A DNA stretch of 64,000 nucleotides. Source: Limnochorda sp. L945t (GTDB taxonomy: Bacteria; Bacillota; Limnochordia; Limnochordales; Geochordaceae). The notes beneath the pieces were generated by a model that made no database searches, was not told where the DNA came from, and saw only the letters and a program-made list of their open reading frames with translations. The DNA lies in the NCBI RefSeq assembly GCF_035593305.1, contig NZ_CP141615.1, positions 682,001 through 746,000 on the forward strand, written 5' to 3'. Each line of letters starts with the position of its first letter. The first letter of the stretch is position 1. Of this stretch, positions 49,756 to 57,265 are shown piece by piece. Position numbers and translations under genes: made by a program.

Positions 49756-49908
49756 ATGGACGACGACGAGCGCGGGGGACGCCAACCGCCGGCGGACGGG
49801 GCGGCCGTCGGGCAGGCGGCCATCAAGTGGGCCGGTATCGTCATCATCGTGGTCGCCATCCTGTACTTCCTGGCCCGTTACGTGATCCCCCTGGTGCCCC
49901 GAGGGTAG
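49756..49908 (+). CDS. Small single-pass membrane protein
   Basis: 50 residues. An acidic, polar N-terminus (MDDDERGG) is followed by a membrane segment (about 25-44, WAGIVIIVVAILYFLARYVI) and a short end LVPRG. No strong ribosome site is seen, but the composition is that of a real small membrane protein and the hydrophobic stretch keeps its frame to a stop. It lies between tRNA-Pro and sdhA. Function unknown. Confidence 0.5.
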   Translation: MDDDERGGRQPPADGAAVGQAAIKWAGIVIIVVAILYFLARYVIPLVPRG

Positions 49909-49935
49909 GAAAGAGGGTAGGAAAAGGGAAAGCAA

Positions 49936-49999
49936 GGTACAGGTCGTACCCACAGAGGGACGTCCGTACCTTTGCAACCAAGGCGCCACGGATTATCGT
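49936..49999 (+). promoter_or_regulatory. Inverted repeat and probable promoter of the sdh operon
   Basis: GGTAC-AGGTC-GTACC (49936-49950) is a perfect 5-bp inverted repeat. It is followed by TTGCAA (49972) and TATCGT (49994) with 16 bases between, about 50 bases before sdhA. The repeat could be an operator. Both calls rest on pattern only. Confidence 0.4.
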
Positions 50000-50049
50000 G
50001 GGCTGAGGTGGGCTGCCTGCGCCAATGTCCTGGTTTGGGGGGCTACTGC

Positions 50050-51762
50050 TTGCAAACCTACACGCACGACGTCTTGATCCTGGGAAGCGGCCTGGCCGGC
50101 TTGCGGGCGGCTCTCGAGGTGCTCCACGTCTCGGGCGGGCGGATCGACCTCGGTATCGTCTCCAAGACCCAGCTCATGCGGGCCCACTCGGTTTGCGCCG
50201 AAGGGGGTACCGCGGCCGTCTTGCGGACGGACGAAGGGGACAGCCTGGAGCTGCACGCCTGGGACACCGTCAAGGGGAGCGACTTCCTGGCCGACCAGGA
50301 CGTGGTCTTCCGCTTCGTCGAGGCGATGCCCAAGGAGATCCTGCGCCTCGAGCACTGGGGCATTCCCTGGTCCCGGCGACCTGACGGGCGGATCAACCAG
50401 CGGCCCTTCGGAGGCCACAGCTTCCCCCGGGCGACCTTTGCCGCCGACAAGACCGGGTTTTTCGAGATGCAAACGCTCTACGACACCATCCAGCGCTACG
50501 GGGGCTTCAAGCGGTACGACGAGTGGGTGGCCACGCGGATTCTGGTGAAAGACGGCACGTTCGCAGGCCTCACCGCTTGGGATCTCACCACGGGGGAGTT
50601 CGCCCTCTTCCGGGCCAAGGCCCTCATCATCGCGACCGGAGGGTTTTGCCGCATCTACGGGTTCACGACGTACTCGTACACCGTGACGGGTGACGGCATG
50701 GCGATGGCCTACCGGGCCGGCATGCCGCTCAAGGACATGGAGTTCGTGCAGTTCCACCCGACGGGGCTGGTGCCGTCGGGTATCCTCATCACGGAGGCGG
50801 CCCGGGGCGAAGGGGGCTACTTGCGCAACCGGGAAGGGCGCCGGTTCATGGAGGACTACGCGCCCAAGATGATGGAGCTCGGCCCCCGCGACATCGTGGC
50901 CAGGGCTGAGATGACGGAGATCGAGAACGGGCGAGGGTTCGAGCATCCGAGCGGGCTCGGCTACGTCGAGCTCGACCTCACGCACCTGGGGCGGGAGCGG
51001 ATCCTGGAGCGGCTGCCGCTCATTCGGGAGGTCGCCATCAAGTTCAACGGCATCGATCCCATCGAAAAGCCGTTGCCCGTGCGGCCGGCGGCCCACTACT
51101 CGATGGGCGGTATCCACACGGACATCGACGGCAAGACGCCGGTGGAGGGGATCTGGGCCGCCGGAGAGGCCGCGGCGGTGTCGCTGCACGGGGCCAACCG
51201 GCTGGGCACCAACTCCACGGCGGAGTGCCTGGTATGGGGCTCCATCACGGGGCGCAAGGCGGCGGAGCACGCCATGCACCAGCGCACCATTCCCGACGCC
51301 CCCGTCAGGGAGGCCGAAGAGGAACAGGGTCGGCTGGAGGCGCTGCTGCGCCAGCGGGGCACCGAAAACCTGTACGACATCCGGAGCCGGTTGCGCCGGC
51401 TCATGGACGAGAAAGTCGGCGTGTTCCGGGAGGAGAAGAGCCTGCGGGAGGCGCTCGACGAGGTGCGCGCCCTGAAGGCCCGGATGGGCTCCGTCAAGCT
51501 GGACGACAAGGGCTGGGTCTACAACACCGACCTGGTCTCGGCCCTGGAGCTCCAAAACATGCTGGACCTGGCGGAGGTCATCGTGCTGGGGGCCCTGGAG
51601 CGGCGGGAGTCGAGGGGGGCGCACGCCCGGCGGGACTATCCGAAACGGGACGACGAGCGTTTCCTGGCCCATACGCTCGCCTACCGCAGCGACGACGGAC
51701 CCCGCCTGGAATACCTGCCGGTGACCATCACCACCTGGAAGCCGGTCGAACGCAAGTACTGA
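50050..51762 (+). CDS. sdhA: Succinate dehydrogenase / fumarate reductase flavoprotein subunit
   Basis: 570 residues. The FAD-binding start is DVLILGSGLAGLRAAL, and SVCAEGGTAAV near 55 supplies the FAD-contact region, although the His normally used for covalent FAD is not obvious in the HSVCAEGG context beyond the His itself. FVQFHPTGLVPSG near 235, EGGYLRN near 257, and AAHYSMGGIHTD near 342 contain catalytic residues. The TTG start at 50050 has TGGGGGGCT upstream and gives the family start. The order sdhA-C-D-B differs from the CAB order of Bacillus. Confidence 0.92.
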   Translation: MQTYTHDVLILGSGLAGLRAALEVLHVSGGRIDLGIVSKTQLMRAHSVCAEGGTAAVLRTDEGDSLELHAWDTVKGSDFLADQDVVFRFVEAMPKEILRLEHWGIPWSRRPDGRINQRPFGGHSFPRATFAADKTGFFEMQTLYDTIQRYGGFKRYDEWVATRILVKDGTFAGLTAWDLTTGEFALFRAKALIIATGGFCRIYGFTTYSYTVTGDGMAMAYRAGMPLKDMEFVQFHPTGLVPSGILITEAARGEGGYLRNREGRRFMEDYAPKMMELGPRDIVARAEMTEIENGRGFEHPSGLGYVELDLTHLGRERILERLPLIREVAIKFNGIDPIEKPLPVRPAAHYSMGGIHTDIDGKTPVEGIWAAGEAAAVSLHGANRLGTNSTAECLVWGSITGRKAAEHAMHQRTIPDAPVREAEEEQGRLEALLRQRGTENLYDIRSRLRRLMDEKVGVFREEKSLREALDEVRALKARMGSVKLDDKGWVYNTDLVSALELQNMLDLAEVIVLGALERRESRGAHARRDYPKRDDERFLAHTLAYRSDDGPRLEYLPVTITTWKPVERKY

Positions 51763-51810
51763 CCGGGAACGTCCCTCCCGGCCGTGGGGATTGGAGAGGG
51801 TGAACTCGCT

Positions 51811-52272
51811 TTGGCGCAAGAAGCGACCGCCAGCGTAAGGCCCACGCCCAGGCGCCTGTCGCGCCGGCTGGGGGTGAAGGGCTGGGTCTACGCCGGGCGT
51901 TATCCCCTGGAACGCTACCTGTACACGCTGCACCGCATCGCGGGGCTGGGGCTGATGCTCTATCTCCCGCTCCACGTCTGGGTAACGGGCCAGCGGCTCA
52001 AGGGCCCCGAGGTGTGGGAAAGGACCATGGCGGCGCTGTCCACCCCCGTGTTCCGGTTCGGGGAGTTTTTGGTGCTGGCCGCCTTTCTTTTCCACGCGCT
52101 CAACGGCATCCGGTTGCTCTTGGGCCATCTCGGGTACAGCCTCGGGCGGCCGGCGACACCGGTCTATCCGTATCCTGTGGCGCTCCACCGGCAGCGGCCG
52201 CTGACCTCGATCCTCATGATCCTGGCCGGCGTGCTCATCGCCGTGGGGCTCTGGGAAATCGTGGTGGGCTAG
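51811..52272 (+). CDS. sdhC: Succinate dehydrogenase cytochrome b subunit SdhC
   Basis: 153 residues with three membrane segments (about 44-62, 85-105, 131-150). YTLHRIAGLGLMLYLPLHVW near 38 carries His residues suited to heme ligation and quinone contact, and FLFHALNGIRLL near 93 is typical of SdhC. The TTG start follows GGAGAGGGTGA 7 bases upstream. The 25 polar residues at the start are probably cytoplasmic. Confidence 0.85.
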   Translation: MAQEATASVRPTPRRLSRRLGVKGWVYAGRYPLERYLYTLHRIAGLGLMLYLPLHVWVTGQRLKGPEVWERTMAALSTPVFRFGEFLVLAAFLFHALNGIRLLLGHLGYSLGRPATPVYPYPVALHRQRPLTSILMILAGVLIAVGLWEIVVG

Positions 52273-52273
52273 C

Positions 52274-52675
52274 GTGCTAGCACGTGGGGGGCGAAGCGGT
52301 TTGCGAGAGTCGCGGCTGTGGGCCCTGCATTTGCTGTCAGGAGCGGTGCTCATCGTGCTGTTGTCGGCCCACATGGGGCTCATGCACTACGAGGGCATCC
52401 TGGCGAGCCTTGGCTGGGCGGGGGAGAACGTGCGCGGCTTCGCCTCGGTCGCCCAGCGGGCCAAGAGCACCATCTGGACCGTCTGGTACGTCTTGCTCCT
52501 GGTCTTCGCACTGTACCACGGGCTCTACGGGACCCGGCGGATCCTGCAGGAGGTCTGGCATTCGGCGCGAGCGGCCCGGGTGATCGACACGGTCGTACTC
52601 CTCTTCGGCCTGGTCGTCCTGGTCTACGGGGTGTACACGGCTGTTGCGGCCGCCCGCATGGGAGGGGCGTTTTGA
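52274..52675 (+). CDS. sdhD: Succinate dehydrogenase membrane anchor SdhD
   Basis: 133 residues with three membrane segments (about 17-34, 67-85, 104-124). SAHMGLMHYEG near 31 and FALYHGLYGTRRI near 77 contain the conserved His residues of SdhD-type anchors. It begins at a GTG one base after sdhC ends. Two separate anchor subunits indicate a type A, C or D complex rather than the single-anchor Bacillus type. Confidence 0.82.
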   Translation: MLARGGRSGLRESRLWALHLLSGAVLIVLLSAHMGLMHYEGILASLGWAGENVRGFASVAQRAKSTIWTVWYVLLLVFALYHGLYGTRRILQEVWHSARAARVIDTVVLLFGLVVLVYGVYTAVAAARMGGAF

Positions 52676-52680
52676 GGGCG

Positions 52681-53592
52681 ATGAGCAGAGCATCGGGAAG
52701 CGCTGCTGCGCCGGAGCGCGCGGCCACCGTGGAGCAGGAGGCTCCGTCTACGCCCGCGGCGGGCAAAGGGACCCCGAAGGCGGCCGGCTCCGTCACGCTG
52801 AGGGTGGCCCGGTTCGACCCGTACCGCGATACGGAGCTGCACTGGCAGACGTATCAGGTGCCCACGGTGCCGGGCATGACGGTGCTGGATGCGCTCTTCT
52901 CCGTCAAGGAGCACCAGGATGGTTCGCTGGCCTTCCGGAGCTCGTGCCGCATGGGCGTCTGCGGGTCGTGCGGGATGTTCATCAACGGCAAGCCCCGTCT
53001 CGCCTGCCAGACTCAGGTGGTGGAGCTCGGCGACACCATCGAGGTGGCGCCCCTGCCCAACCACGACGTCATCAGAGACCTGGTGCCGGACCTGACGCCG
53101 ACCTTTGAGAAGCACCGGGCGGTCAAGCCGTACCTGATCCGGCAGGATGGGGCGGAGATGGAGGCTCCGACCCGGGAGTTCCGCCAGACCCCCGAGGAGA
53201 TGGAGGCGTACCTCCAGTTCGCCTATTGCCTCAAGTGCAGCCTGTGCGTGGCGGCCTGCCCGACCGTGGCGACCGACCCGCACTTCCTGGGCCCGCAGGC
53301 GCTGGCGCAGGCCTACCGGTATACTGCGGATTCGCGGGATGGAGGCTGGGCGGAGCGGCTGCCCGTCCTCGACACGACGCACGGCGTGTACGAGTGCCAC
53401 CTGGCCGGGGCCTGCAGCGAGGCGTGCCCCAAGGGGGTCGACCCGGCGTTTGGCATCCAGCTCCTCAAGCGAACGGTGGTGCGGGGCGGGCCGGACCGGG
53501 CGCCGGCGCCCGTGATGGGGCCTCTCCCGCCGCCTTCGGACAAGACGCCTGATGGCAAGCCGAGGCTCCAGGCGCCGCCGCCTACCGTGTGA
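52681..53592 (+). CDS. sdhB: Succinate dehydrogenase / fumarate reductase iron-sulfur subunit
   Basis: 303 residues. A 2Fe-2S site is seen in CRMGVCGSCGMFINGKPRLAC (Cys spacing as in SdhB; core CRMGVCGSCG near 89). CLKCSLCVAACP near 182 and CHLAGACSEACPKG near 239 carry the cluster ligands of the C-terminal domain. The first 40 residues and the last 30 (Pro-rich) exceed the usual length. The ATG start follows GAGGG 3-7 bases upstream. Its end overlaps the convergent methyltransferase gene by 11 bases. Confidence 0.93.
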   Translation: MSRASGSAAAPERAATVEQEAPSTPAAGKGTPKAAGSVTLRVARFDPYRDTELHWQTYQVPTVPGMTVLDALFSVKEHQDGSLAFRSSCRMGVCGSCGMFINGKPRLACQTQVVELGDTIEVAPLPNHDVIRDLVPDLTPTFEKHRAVKPYLIRQDGAEMEAPTREFRQTPEEMEAYLQFAYCLKCSLCVAACPTVATDPHFLGPQALAQAYRYTADSRDGGWAERLPVLDTTHGVYECHLAGACSEACPKGVDPAFGIQLLKRTVVRGGPDRAPAPVMGPLPPPSDKTPDGKPRLQAPPPTV

Positions 53593-54208
53593 AAGGGGCG
53601 GAGCGGGTCGCCTCCGCCAGCACGAGGGGCGTCAGCGCTCCCGGCAGCGCCCGCAAGAGGCGCAGGGAAAAGCCCTGATGGCGCACAGTGGCCAGGGTGT
53701 CCCGATCGAGGTGGCAGCCGCCGCCCACGGCCGACCAGACCGGGTTGACGGCCTGTTGCACCCTTCTCCACCGGGGGTGCTCGGAAACCACGTGCTCGAG
53801 CAGCAGCAATCTCCCGCCCGGCCGGAGCACCCGCCGGGCCTCGGCCATGGCGGCGGCCGGCTGGCGGGCGGTGCAAAGCACCAGGCTGTACACCAGGGAG
53901 TCGACGGTGCCGTCTGCCAGGGGCAGGTGCTCGGCATCGCCGCCCAGGACGGCCACGGGCACGGGGGCGCGCACGGCGGCCCGGAGCAGGTAGCGGCGCA
54001 TCGCAGGGTCGGGCTCGAGGGCGAAGACGTGGTCCACACGGGCGGGGTCATAGAGCGCGAGGTTGACGCCGTCGCCCGCCCCTACCTCGAGCACCCGTCC
54101 CCGGGCCCGGCGCGTCAGCTCGCGGCGCAGCTGCCACAGGAAGGCAGGCTGTAGACGGGCGAAGACGTGGTGCATGAACCACGCGAAGGCTGGACGGCTG
54201 GTCCCCAA
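53582..54208 (-). CDS. Class I SAM-dependent methyltransferase
   Basis: 208 residues from the TTG used here. The SAM-binding motif VLEVGAGDGVNLALYDP lies near residue 36, the acidic loop FALEPDPAMRRYL near 60, GDAEHLPLADGTVDSLVYSL near 85 (motif II), and VLRPGGRLLLLEHV near 125. This is the Methyltransf_11 type, often acting on lipids or quinones. The start is uncertain: the frame is open to 54310, but the family start (RPAFAWFMHHVFARLQP) fits 54208. It is divergent from the aldo/keto reductase gene. Confidence 0.8.
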   Translation of the reverse strand: MGTSRPAFAWFMHHVFARLQPAFLWQLRRELTRRARGRVLEVGAGDGVNLALYDPARVDHVFALEPDPAMRRYLLRAAVRAPVPVAVLGGDAEHLPLADGTVDSLVYSLVLCTARQPAAAMAEARRVLRPGGRLLLLEHVVSEHPRWRRVQQAVNPVWSAVGGGCHLDRDTLATVRHQGFSLRLLRALPGALTPLVLAEATRSAPFTR

Positions 54209-54297
54209 GGGCGGATCGACCACCTCTCTTCGGCTGGTGCCGGTGCCACATTGTAGCGCGCCGGCGGAAGTAGTATGGGGGACGGGACAAGCCACGG

Positions 54298-55281
54298 ATG
54301 GGGGAAGCAACGTTGGAGTACGTGCGGCTCGGACGGGCAGGCGTCAAGGTTTCGCGGCTTTGCCTGGGGTGCATGAACTTCGGGTGGCGCACGGATGAGG
54401 GCGAGTCCATCCGGATCATCCACCGGGCGCTGGATGCGGGGGTCAACTTCCTCGACACGGCCAACGTGTACGGCAACAGGGGCGGTTCGGAGACTATCGT
54501 GGGAAAGGCGCTCAAAGGCCGGCGCGATCAGGTGGTGCTCGCGACCAAAGTTTTCGGCGAGATGGGCAGCGGTCCCAACGACCGGGGCACGAGCCGGCGG
54601 CACATCATGCAGCAGGTCGAGGCGAGCCTGCGGCGGTTGCAGACGGAGTGGATCGACCTCTACCAACTCCACCGGCCGGACCCGGATACCCCGATGGACG
54701 AGACCTTGAGCGCCCTGAACGACTTGGTGCGCCAGGGAAAGGTGCGGTATATCGGTACGTCTACCTTCCCGGCGTGGCAGCTCGTGCAAATGCTCTGGAT
54801 CAGTGACCGCATGGGCTTCGAGCGGATCGTGAGCGAGCAGCCTCCTTACAGCATCTTCGATAGGCGAGTCGAGACCGAGGTGTTGCCCGCCTGCCAGGCT
54901 CACGGCATCGGGGTGATTCCCTGGAGCCCGCTGGCCGGGGGATGGCTGGCGGGCCGGTACCGGCGAGGCGCTCCCATCCCCGAGGATGCCCGGGCGTCCG
55001 ACCCCAACCGGCGCAAGTGGATGGGCCTCGACGACGAGAAGGCAGGGCGCCGGTACGATGCGGTGGAAGAGATCGAAAAGCTGGCGAAGGAGCGGGGGGT
55101 CACCATCAGCCAGTTTGCCCTGGCCTGGGTGATGGCGCACCCGGCGGTGACGGCGCCCATCATCGGCCCCCGTACGCTCGATCAGCTGGAGGACAACCTG
55201 CGGGCCGCCGAGATCCGGCTGAGCGGCGAGGAAAAGGAGCAGGTGGACCGGGTGGTGCCGCCGGGCACGTCGCTGCTCTGA
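54298..55281 (+). CDS. Aldo/keto reductase
   Basis: 327 residues of a TIM-barrel NADPH-dependent oxidoreductase. GVNFLDTANVYGN near 51 holds the catalytic Asp and Tyr, the lysine is in VVLATKVFGEM near 79, and the His in DLYQLHRPDPDTPMD near 118. GIGVIPWSPLAGGWLAG near 200 and GPRTLDQLEDNL near 293 are cofactor-binding. The ATG is used, but a TTG at 54313 with GGGGGAAG before it is equally possible. The substrate is unknown. Confidence 0.88.
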   Translation: MGEATLEYVRLGRAGVKVSRLCLGCMNFGWRTDEGESIRIIHRALDAGVNFLDTANVYGNRGGSETIVGKALKGRRDQVVLATKVFGEMGSGPNDRGTSRRHIMQQVEASLRRLQTEWIDLYQLHRPDPDTPMDETLSALNDLVRQGKVRYIGTSTFPAWQLVQMLWISDRMGFERIVSEQPPYSIFDRRVETEVLPACQAHGIGVIPWSPLAGGWLAGRYRRGAPIPEDARASDPNRRKWMGLDDEKAGRRYDAVEEIEKLAKERGVTISQFALAWVMAHPAVTAPIIGPRTLDQLEDNLRAAEIRLSGEEKEQVDRVVPPGTSLL

Positions 55282-55336
55282 AGGCCGCGGGCTCGTTGCG
55301 AGGCGGCGCGGGCGTCCCCTGAGAGCTCCTGCTCGT

Positions 55337-55969
55337 TCAAAGCTCCTGCAAGACGTCGGCCAGGCGCTCCACCAGCGGAGCGACCTGGCCGGGGCGCGCG
55401 ACGACCCGGCAGTAGACGGCGCCCTCCTCGGGATTGATGCTCACGTGACGCAAGAGCGGGGACGCCCCCGCCTCCACGAGGCGGGTGAGCAGGCGGCGGC
55501 TTTGTTCGCCCGAGTACAGCAGGCGGTAACGATGCCCTCCGCCCGTGACCCAGGCTTCGTGGAGTGCGGCCACATCGCGGATGCGGGGAGCGAGGACGCC
55601 GGGGGCGACCAGGTAGGCGTGGGCGCGGCTGCGCAGCGGCATGTTGGGACGCCACAGCAGGTAAAGGGTGTCATGGCGCCGCCATGCCCACGAGACGGGA
55701 AAGTAGAGCAGGCTGTGGCGGGGCAGGGCGGTCAGGGTCGCCTCCACCCGGTTGAGGTCGCCCCGGCGCACCACGTAGTCGGCGCGATAGCCGATGAGGC
55801 CGCCGATCCACGTGTACCGCTGATCCTTGGGGCGAAGGGCCCGCTCGCACTCGGCCGCGGTGCCGCGGATGATGCGCCAGTTGGCCCTCCGCCCCCACAG
55901 GTACTGCAGGTACGCCGCCCCGCCCAACAAGACGAGCCACCCCATCCACGGAGCCTGCCAGGCGTTCAT
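55337..55969 (-). CDS. Hypothetical membrane-anchored protein of the cstA operon
   Basis: 210 residues. One N-terminal membrane segment (about 8-26) is followed by a basic cytoplasmic part rich in Arg and Leu. No known motif is seen; SWAWRRHDTLYLLWRPNMPL near 93 is distinctive. It begins 4 bases after the ArsA-type ATPase gene and so ends the cstA operon. It may be a partner of that ATPase at the membrane, but this is a guess. Confidence 0.55.
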   Translation of the reverse strand: MNAWQAPWMGWLVLLGGAAYLQYLWGRRANWRIIRGTAAECERALRPKDQRYTWIGGLIGYRADYVVRRGDLNRVEATLTALPRHSLLYFPVSWAWRRHDTLYLLWRPNMPLRSRAHAYLVAPGVLAPRIRDVAALHEAWVTGGGHRYRLLYSGEQSRRLLTRLVEAGASPLLRHVSINPEEGAVYCRVVARPGQVAPLVERLADVLQEL

Positions 55970-55973
55970 GACG

Positions 55974-57029
55974 TTACACCACGTAGGCGGCCACGCGCCG
56001 GAGCGCCTCGACCCCGATGGGCTCGGGGGAGAACAACGGCACGTACCGGGTGGGGTAAGGAAAGACCGGGGCAGTATCAGCTCCGCAGGCCTGGCCGGGC
56101 TCGCCGCCGCGGGGAGCCTTGTTGACCACCACCAGGGCGACCGGGATGCCGAAGGCGGCGAGCTGCTCCAGGGCCCGAGCCGTTTCGACCGTGGACAGCG
56201 GATCGGGGTTCTTCACCATCAACACCCCGCACCTTTCGGGGTCCTGTAGTGCCGCCTGCAGATGCTGCATGGCTTCCCGGTACCGTTGCAGGATCCGGCT
56301 GATGGGGTCGCGCGTCTCGTCGGAGACCAGGACGACCTCTCGTTCGCCGAGGCGGGCGCTTTGAGGCCCCAGCACGTGCTCGACGGCCCGCCGCCGGTCG
56401 AGCAGGGCCCTTCGCACCTTTTGCAGCTGCTCTGCCCACCGCACGGAGAGCCCGGGGAGCGCCAGCACTCGCAGCGTGAGCCCCGTGGGCGGGGTATCCA
56501 CCACGAGGACGTCGGCCTCCCGGGCCCGGGCGCTTTCCAGCAGCCGCCCCATCTCCTCCAGCACCGAGTGCTCCTCGACCCCGGGGGAGTAGCGCAGCGT
56601 GTCGAGATAGCCGTCGAGGTTGAGCACCTGCAGGTATCGATAGGCGTGTTGCACCTCGGAGGAGAGCTTTTCGAGGTAGCGGTCGAGCGCGCGGTCCGTG
56701 TCGACCTCGAGCGCCTCCAGGCCCGGGACGGAGGCAACGGGGGTCGGTTCGGGGCCGAGTGGTGCTCCCAGCACGTCTCCGAGGTTATGGGCCGGGTCGA
56801 TGGAGGCGGCCACCACCCGGAGTCCCTGCCGTGCGAGGTGCACCGCGAGGGCGCCCGCTACCGTGGTCTTGCCCGTACCCCCCTTGCCGAGGGTGAGCAA
56901 GAGCGTGGGCCTGGCGTAACCGGCCCCCGCGGCGTGGCCGGCGCGGCCGAGGACCGACGCCAGGGCGCTCGACGGTGGGGCCACGCGCGGCGGGCCGTCA
57001 GAGGTCGAAGAGCGCTGCAATCTCCGCAT
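55974..57029 (-). CDS. ArsA/Get3-type ATPase
   Basis: 351 residues. The deviant Walker A LGKGGTGKTTVAGALAVHL lies near residue 47, the switch region ASIDPAHNLGDVLG near 74, and the switch II-like DVLVVDTPPTGLTLRVLALP near 173. One ATPase domain is present, without the Cys residues of arsenite pumps, so this is the general ArsA family, not clearly arsenic-linked. No arsB or arsC is nearby. The ATG used overlaps the upstream small gene by 32 bases; a GTG near 56985 is possible. Its place in a cstA operon is unusual. Confidence 0.8.
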   Translation of the reverse strand: MRRLQRSSTSDGPPRVAPPSSALASVLGRAGHAAGAGYARPTLLLTLGKGGTGKTTVAGALAVHLARQGLRVVAASIDPAHNLGDVLGAPLGPEPTPVASVPGLEALEVDTDRALDRYLEKLSSEVQHAYRYLQVLNLDGYLDTLRYSPGVEEHSVLEEMGRLLESARAREADVLVVDTPPTGLTLRVLALPGLSVRWAEQLQKVRRALLDRRRAVEHVLGPQSARLGEREVVLVSDETRDPISRILQRYREAMQHLQAALQDPERCGVLMVKNPDPLSTVETARALEQLAAFGIPVALVVVNKAPRGGEPGQACGADTAPVFPYPTRYVPLFSPEPIGVEALRRVAAYVV

Positions 57030-57264
57030 AGACGTCGTCCATCTCCTGTGCCCGGGCCTTCATGACGGCAAGTTCCCGGCCCATCTCGGGCAAGAGGCGT
57101 AGCGCCAGCGGAGTGGGCGGCGACGGGAGCCCCACGAACGAGCCCAGCACCAACAGGGCGAAGACGTTTTCGAGCTCCCGCCGCTCCGCCTGGATGTAGC
57201 CCACCGCGCGCTGGCGCATCCAGTCGGCGAACAGACGGGCAACCAGCCGCAGCGGGCTTTTCAT
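56998..57264 (-). CDS. Small hypothetical protein between cstA and the ArsA-type ATPase
   Basis: 88 residues, starting one base after the cstA stop. It has a basic start, a Glu/Arg helix, a hydrophobic stretch with Pro (FALLVLGSFVGLPSPPTPLAL) that may enter the membrane, and an acidic end, EIAALFDL. cstA genes are often followed by a small YbdD/YjiX protein, but its Cys/Arg-rich signature is not present here. The family is not recognised. Confidence 0.55.
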   Translation of the reverse strand: MKSPLRLVARLFADWMRQRAVGYIQAERRELENVFALLVLGSFVGLPSPPTPLALRLLPEMGRELAVMKARAQEMDDVYAEIAALFDL

Positions 57265-57265
57265 C

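Noticed and set aside
55974-57029. Arsenic resistance operon
   Set aside because: Only the ATPase family matches; there is no arsB, arsC, arsR or arsD, and the ATPase lacks the Cys metal-site residues and second ATPase half of classical ArsA.
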